From Candidatus Dormiibacterota bacterium (GTDB lineage: Bacteria; Chloroflexota; Dormibacteria; Dormibacterales; Dormibacteraceae), in NCBI GenBank assembly GCA_955652675.1, contig CATPBP010000025.1, positions 1-49,134 of the forward strand: a DNA stretch of 49,134 nucleotides. Reading direction: 5' to 3'. Positions 46,133 to 49,134 of this stretch are shown here, piece after piece (the first letter of the stretch is position 1; each line of letters begins with the position of its first letter). The translations under genes were made by a program, and so were the position numbers. The notes under the pieces are model-generated. The model saw only the letters and a program-made list of their open reading frames with translations. It made no database searches and had not been told where the DNA came from.

Positions 46133-47776
46133 TCAGCCGTCTCCGGCCAGGGCGGCGTCGACCACTGCCTGCGCGTCCGCCAGCAGCCGTTCCAGGTGCT
46201 CCTCGCCCTTGAAGCTTTCGGCGTAGATCTTGTAGACGTCCTCGGTCCCCGAGGGACGGGCGGCGAACCATCCGTTCTCGGTCACCACCTTGACTCCCCC
46301 GATCGGAGCTCCGTTCCCCGGCGCGGTCGTGAGGACCTGGACGACGCGCTCCCCGGCTAGCTCCGACGCGGCCACCTGCTCAGGCTTGAGCTGGGCCAGC
46401 ACCTTCTTCTGGGCGGGCGTCGCCGGCGCGTCGATGCGCCGGTATACCGGGCGTCCGTAGCGCTCGGTCAGCCCCGCATAGATCCGGGAGGGGTCCTGGC
46501 CCGTGCGGGCCGTGATCTCCACGGCGAGCAGGCACATGATCAGCCCGTCCTTGTCGGTCGACCAGGGAGCGCCGTCCATCTGCAGGAAGGAGGCTCCGGC
46601 GCTCTCCTCTCCACCAAACCCCAGCGAGCCGTCGAGGAGACCTTCGACGAACCACTTGAAGCCGACCGGCACCTCCACCAGCCGGCGTCCAAGCCCAGCG
46701 GTGACCCGGTCGATGATGCTGCTCGAGACCAGCGTCTTCCCCACCCCGGTGCTTTCGGGCCACTGTCGCCCGCCTCCGAACAGGTGGGAGACGGTTACGG
46801 CGAGGAAGTGGTTCGGATTGAGCAGGCCCCCCTGGGGCGTGACGATGCCGTGCCGGTCCGCGTCGGGGTCGTTTCCAAAGGCCAGGTCGAAGCGGTCTTT
46901 CAACCCGATCAGCCGGGCCATGGCGTGAGGCGACGAACAGTCCATGCGAATCTTCCCGTCCCAGTCCACCGGCATGAACCGGAAGGTCGGGTCGACCGTC
47001 TCGTTCACCACCTCCAGGTTGAGCTGGAACCGTTCCCCTATCGACTGCCAGTAAGCGAGGCTGGCGCCGCCGAGGGGGTCCACCCCCAACCTGAGGCCGG
47101 ACTGGCGTATCGCATCCATGTCTACAACGGAAGGAAGGGCGTCCACGTAGGCGGCCATGAAATCGTGGTCGCGGACGCTTCTCGAGGCCCGCGCCTGACC
47201 GTACTGGAGGCGGCGCACGCCATCCAGGTTCGCTGCCAGCAGCCGGTTGGCCTCGTCCTGGATCCAGCCGGTGGCGGCGGTGTCCGCCGGACCGCCACTC
47301 GGCGGGTTGTACTTGATGCCGCCGTCCTCAGGAGGGTTGTGTGAGGGGGTGATAACGATCCCGTCGGCCAGCGCTCCCGGATGGGTGCGGTTGTGGGTGA
47401 GGATGGCGTGCGAAACGGCCGGCGTGGGTGTGTAGCCACCTCCGGCGTCCACCCGGACCTCGAGCTCATGGGCGGCGAGCACCTCGAGGACGCTCTTGAA
47501 AGCCGGCTCCGAAAGCGCGTGGGTGTCACGGCCCACGAATACCGGCCCCTCGGTTCCCTCACGCTTCCGGTAGCGCGCCACCGCCTCGGCGATCGCAAGG
47601 ACGTGGCTCTCTGTGAAGCTCGCGTCGAGTGAGGTGCCGCGATGGCCGGAGGTCCCGAAGGAGACCCGCTGCTCGGGAACCTCCGGATCCGGACGCTGGT
47701 CGTAGTAGGCGCCGATCAGGCGCTCAGGATCGATGAGCAGCTCGGCCGGCGCCGGCTGTCCCGCGCTAACGCTCAC
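46133..47776 (-). CDS. pgm: Alpha-D-glucose phosphate-specific phosphoglucomutase
   Basis: A 547-residue enzyme interconverting glucose-1-phosphate and glucose-6-phosphate. The four domains show the phosphoserine loop [13 protein letters not shown] (Ser145), the Mg2+ loop [11 protein letters not shown], the sugar-binding loop GFGGEESAG and the phosphate-binding loop [15 protein letters not shown]. The N-terminal [16 protein letters not shown] is typical of the bacterial Pgm of this length. GTG 47776 follows a GGAGG-GAGAG region. It could link to glycogen or trehalose metabolism together with the glycosidase-like gene upstream. Confidence 0.97.
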   Translation of the reverse strand: MSVSAGQPAPAELLIDPERLIGAYYDQRPDPEVPEQRVSFGTSGHRGTSLDASFTESHVLAIAEAVARYRKREGTEGPVFVGRDTHALSEPAFKSVLEVLAAHELEVRVDAGGGYTPTPAVSHAILTHNRTHPGALADGIVITPSHNPPEDGGIKYNPPSGGPADTAATGWIQDEANRLLAANLDGVRRLQYGQARASRSVRDHDFMAAYVDALPSVVDMDAIRQSGLRLGVDPLGGASLAYWQSIGERFQLNLEVVNETVDPTFRFMPVDWDGKIRMDCSSPHAMARLIGLKDRFDLAFGNDPDADRHGIVTPQGGLLNPNHFLAVTVSHLFGGGRQWPESTGVGKTLVSSSIIDRVTAGLGRRLVEVPVGFKWFVEGLLDGSLGFGGEESAGASFLQMDGAPWSTDKDGLIMCLLAVEITARTGQDPSRIYAGLTERYGRPVYRRIDAPATPAQKKVLAQLKPEQVAASELAGERVVQVLTTAPGNGAPIGGVKVVTENGWFAARPSGTEDVYKIYAESFKGEEHLERLLADAQAVVDAALAGDG

Positions 47777-47892
47777 CTCTCAGTCACCTCCAACGCGCGT
47801 CTTCAACCGGTGCCGGCCGGTGACTCCGAGCCTACGCCTCGGCGACGGTTTGGCGATCGGCTTCCGGGCCGGCCGCGTCGATTCGGCGATCT

Positions 47893-49134
47893 CTACCTGG
47901 TCACGATTTGCAGAGTCTGGGTTGCGAATGGCCGAGCCTTCACAAGCACCTCCAGGCCTCGGTTGGTCTGGCGGGTGGTGTAGTCGACCGGGTGGCCGTT
48001 GAGCTTGACCGAGGAGACCGCGGCCCCGGCCGCAACCACCTGGCCGATCACCAGCGCACACCGCACGCGCGCCAGCACGGTGGTCTGGTAGCTGCCACCG
48101 GCGGCCGTCGCCGACACGTCGACCGAGCCCGTGCCGACCCGGATGTTGGCTCCGCTCATGGTCTTCCCCATCTCGGCCGGCGGGACCTGTGGCACCACCT
48201 CCAGAGCGCCGTTGCCGAGGTCCGGGCTGACCCCCAGCTGTTGGTGGACGACGGGCCACACGGTGCCGTACTGGCCCCACGCCTGCATCACCATCGCCCG
48301 TTCGTTGAAGGGCTTGTCGATCGAGCGCCCATAGTCGGGGGAGGGAACGATCTCCGGCATCGCGCCCGGCTGCTCGTCGGGGGTTGGAAGCTGGGTCTGC
48401 CGGTTCGCGGTGGTGAAACGCTGTTGCTCGTCCGGCCCGAGGCGGCCGTAGTTGCCCTCCCCGACCGCCATGATGGCCGTGTTCAGCGTGAAGATGGTCT
48501 CTTCGTCGGGGACGGTGGAGACCGCGGTGTCACAGGGCGGCCAGGTCTCCTCGACCGGATCGGACGGGGGATCGTCAGCCCCGGTTCCGGTGTGAAAGAA
48601 GCCATTCTGGTTGCCGAAGCAGGGCTGCTGGCGAAGGTCCAGGGCCGGCTTCGCGTGCTCCGGAACCGCCAGCCCGGGCAGCGCGTGGCCGCCGCTCCAG
48701 AGCTCAGCCTCCATCGGGGTGGCACCGATCCAGTAGCGCTGGTAAAGCTGGGTGTTCTCGGGGGCGGTCGCTGGGTCGGCCAGGGAGTCGGCGTACGACG
48801 GTGTCCCGGGGAGCCACCACGCCTGCTCGAAGGCCTTCTGCATCTGCGCCGCCTTCGCCGCCGCCCAGGTCACCTCTGCCTGGTCGCCCTCGGCACGAGC
48901 CATCTGCGCCAGGTCGAGGAGGCCGCGGATCGTGTACACGGCCACGTCGAGCTTCTCCTGGCCCATGCCCGTCCGCTCGACGTTTCCGGGGCCGTCGAGC
49001 CAGTTGTCCATGTCGGCTCCGTCGAGGCTGAAGGCGTAACTCATGTTGCGCTTGGTGAAGTCGTAGAGGTTGTCGAGGAACGCCTTGTCGCCGGTCCAGC
49101 GCCAGACCAGGGCGACCGCGCTCGGGAACTTGAC
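47893..49134 (-). CDS. Six-hairpin glycosidase-like protein, 5'-truncated by the window
   Basis: The frame runs to the right edge, so the N-terminus is missing; 413 codons are present. Motifs such as ALVWRWTGDKAFLDNLYDF, NVERTGMGQEKLDVAVYTI, DLAQMARAEGDQAE and QAWGQYGTVWPVVHQQLG indicate an (alpha/alpha)6-barrel glycoside hydrolase, as in glycogen debranching and related families. A C-terminal beta-rich tail contains VKLNGHPVDYTTRQTNRG. The catalytic residues cannot be placed without the first part. An internal ATG at 49044 is not the true start, as coding continues beyond it. It is upstream of pgm on the same strand. Confidence 0.75.
   Translation of the reverse strand, partial: VKFPSAVALVWRWTGDKAFLDNLYDFTKRNMSYAFSLDGADMDNWLDGPGNVERTGMGQEKLDVAVYTIRGLLDLAQMARAEGDQAEVTWAAAKAAQMQKAFEQAWWLPGTPSYADSLADPATAPENTQLYQRYWIGATPMEAELWSGGHALPGLAVPEHAKPALDLRQQPCFGNQNGFFHTGTGADDPPSDPVEETWPPCDTAVSTVPDEETIFTLNTAIMAVGEGNYGRLGPDEQQRFTTANRQTQLPTPDEQPGAMPEIVPSPDYGRSIDKPFNERAMVMQAWGQYGTVWPVVHQQLGVSPDLGNGALEVVPQVPPAEMGKTMSGANIRVGTGSVDVSATAAGGSYQTTVLARVRCALVIGQVVAAGAAVSSVKLNGHPVDYTTRQTNRGLEVLVKARPFATQTLQIVTR

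Noticed and set aside
1-49134. tRNA, rRNA, CRISPR array or prophage genes
   Set aside because: No cloverleaf-like run with a CCA-type end, no rRNA-like sequence, no regularly spaced direct repeats and no phage structural genes were found by eye. A tRNAscan/Infernal run would settle small RNAs.

Overview
GC-rich (third codon positions mostly G/C), gene-dense chromosomal DNA from a free-living, aerobic heterotroph. Several features fit a soil lineage of Actinomycetota, Chloroflexota or Ca. Dormibacterota type: an F420/LLM-class oxidoreductase, a DUF2510-like repeat protein, a monofunctional proline dehydrogenase, a geranylgeranyl-reductase-type flavoprotein, a molybdenum hydroxylase, frequent GTG/TTG starts and several genes that look leaderless. 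I cannot fix the phylum from sequence alone. I see no rRNA, tRNA, CRISPR array, prophage or plasmid functions.

Layout. 1-723: 3'-truncated quinone oxidoreductase. 849-7251: phosphate regulon, with histidine kinase, pstB, phoU, response regulator, pstC and pstA on the minus strand and pstS divergent. Two matching sets of three 11-bp-spaced TTAAC-type repeats, ahead of pstS and ahead of pstB, are almost certainly the Pho boxes. 7307-8944: LLM oxidoreductase and OsmC, separated by a 211-bp element bounded by perfect 20-bp inverted repeats. 9154-11395: an unrecognised pair, a DUF2510-like coiled-coil protein and an overlapping membrane protein. 11524-13154: geranylgeranyl-reductase-family enzyme and a small Cys-rich protein. 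13204-18690: an acetoin-dehydrogenase-type operon (E1 alpha, E1 beta, E2, AcoX, E3). 18832-25107: proline dehydrogenase, aldo/keto reductase, secreted PQQ-type sugar dehydrogenase, alditol oxidase, START-like protein and a cation/proton antiporter.

25470-27550: pirin and LUD genes divergent from a MarR regulator, with twin TTGC-N4-GCAA operators between them. 27586-28186: a scar made of an alcohol dehydrogenase 3' remnant joined to a truncated IS481-type transposase. 28251-30165: START-like protein, Cys-free ribosomal protein S4 and a VOC protein. 30211-37286: FAD, FeS and Mo subunits of a molybdenum hydroxylase divergent from a cyclase/amidohydrolase, then an iron-dependent dehydrogenase and an EamA exporter, perhaps one catabolic module. 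37301-40967: ABC exporter, an AlkZ/HTH_42 protein, a small membrane protein and a TfoX-N protein. 41052-43129: small membrane protein and secreted GH5 hydrolase. 43105-49134: zinc-ribbon MBL protein, Tex, phosphoglucomutase and a truncated six-hairpin glycosidase-like protein.

Main themes. Phosphate starvation control can be read directly from the DNA. Carbon metabolism is oxidative and catabolic (acetoin, proline, sugars and polyols, a Mo-hydroxylase substrate). Variants of a C-rich/G-rich hairpin sit at gene 3' ends and probably act as shared terminators. Transcription-unit starts repeatedly show a TANNNT-like hexamer 6-8 nt before the start codon, which points to leaderless mRNAs. The least explained items are the 211-bp inverted-repeat element at 8149-8359 and the coiled-coil/membrane pair at 9154-11395.
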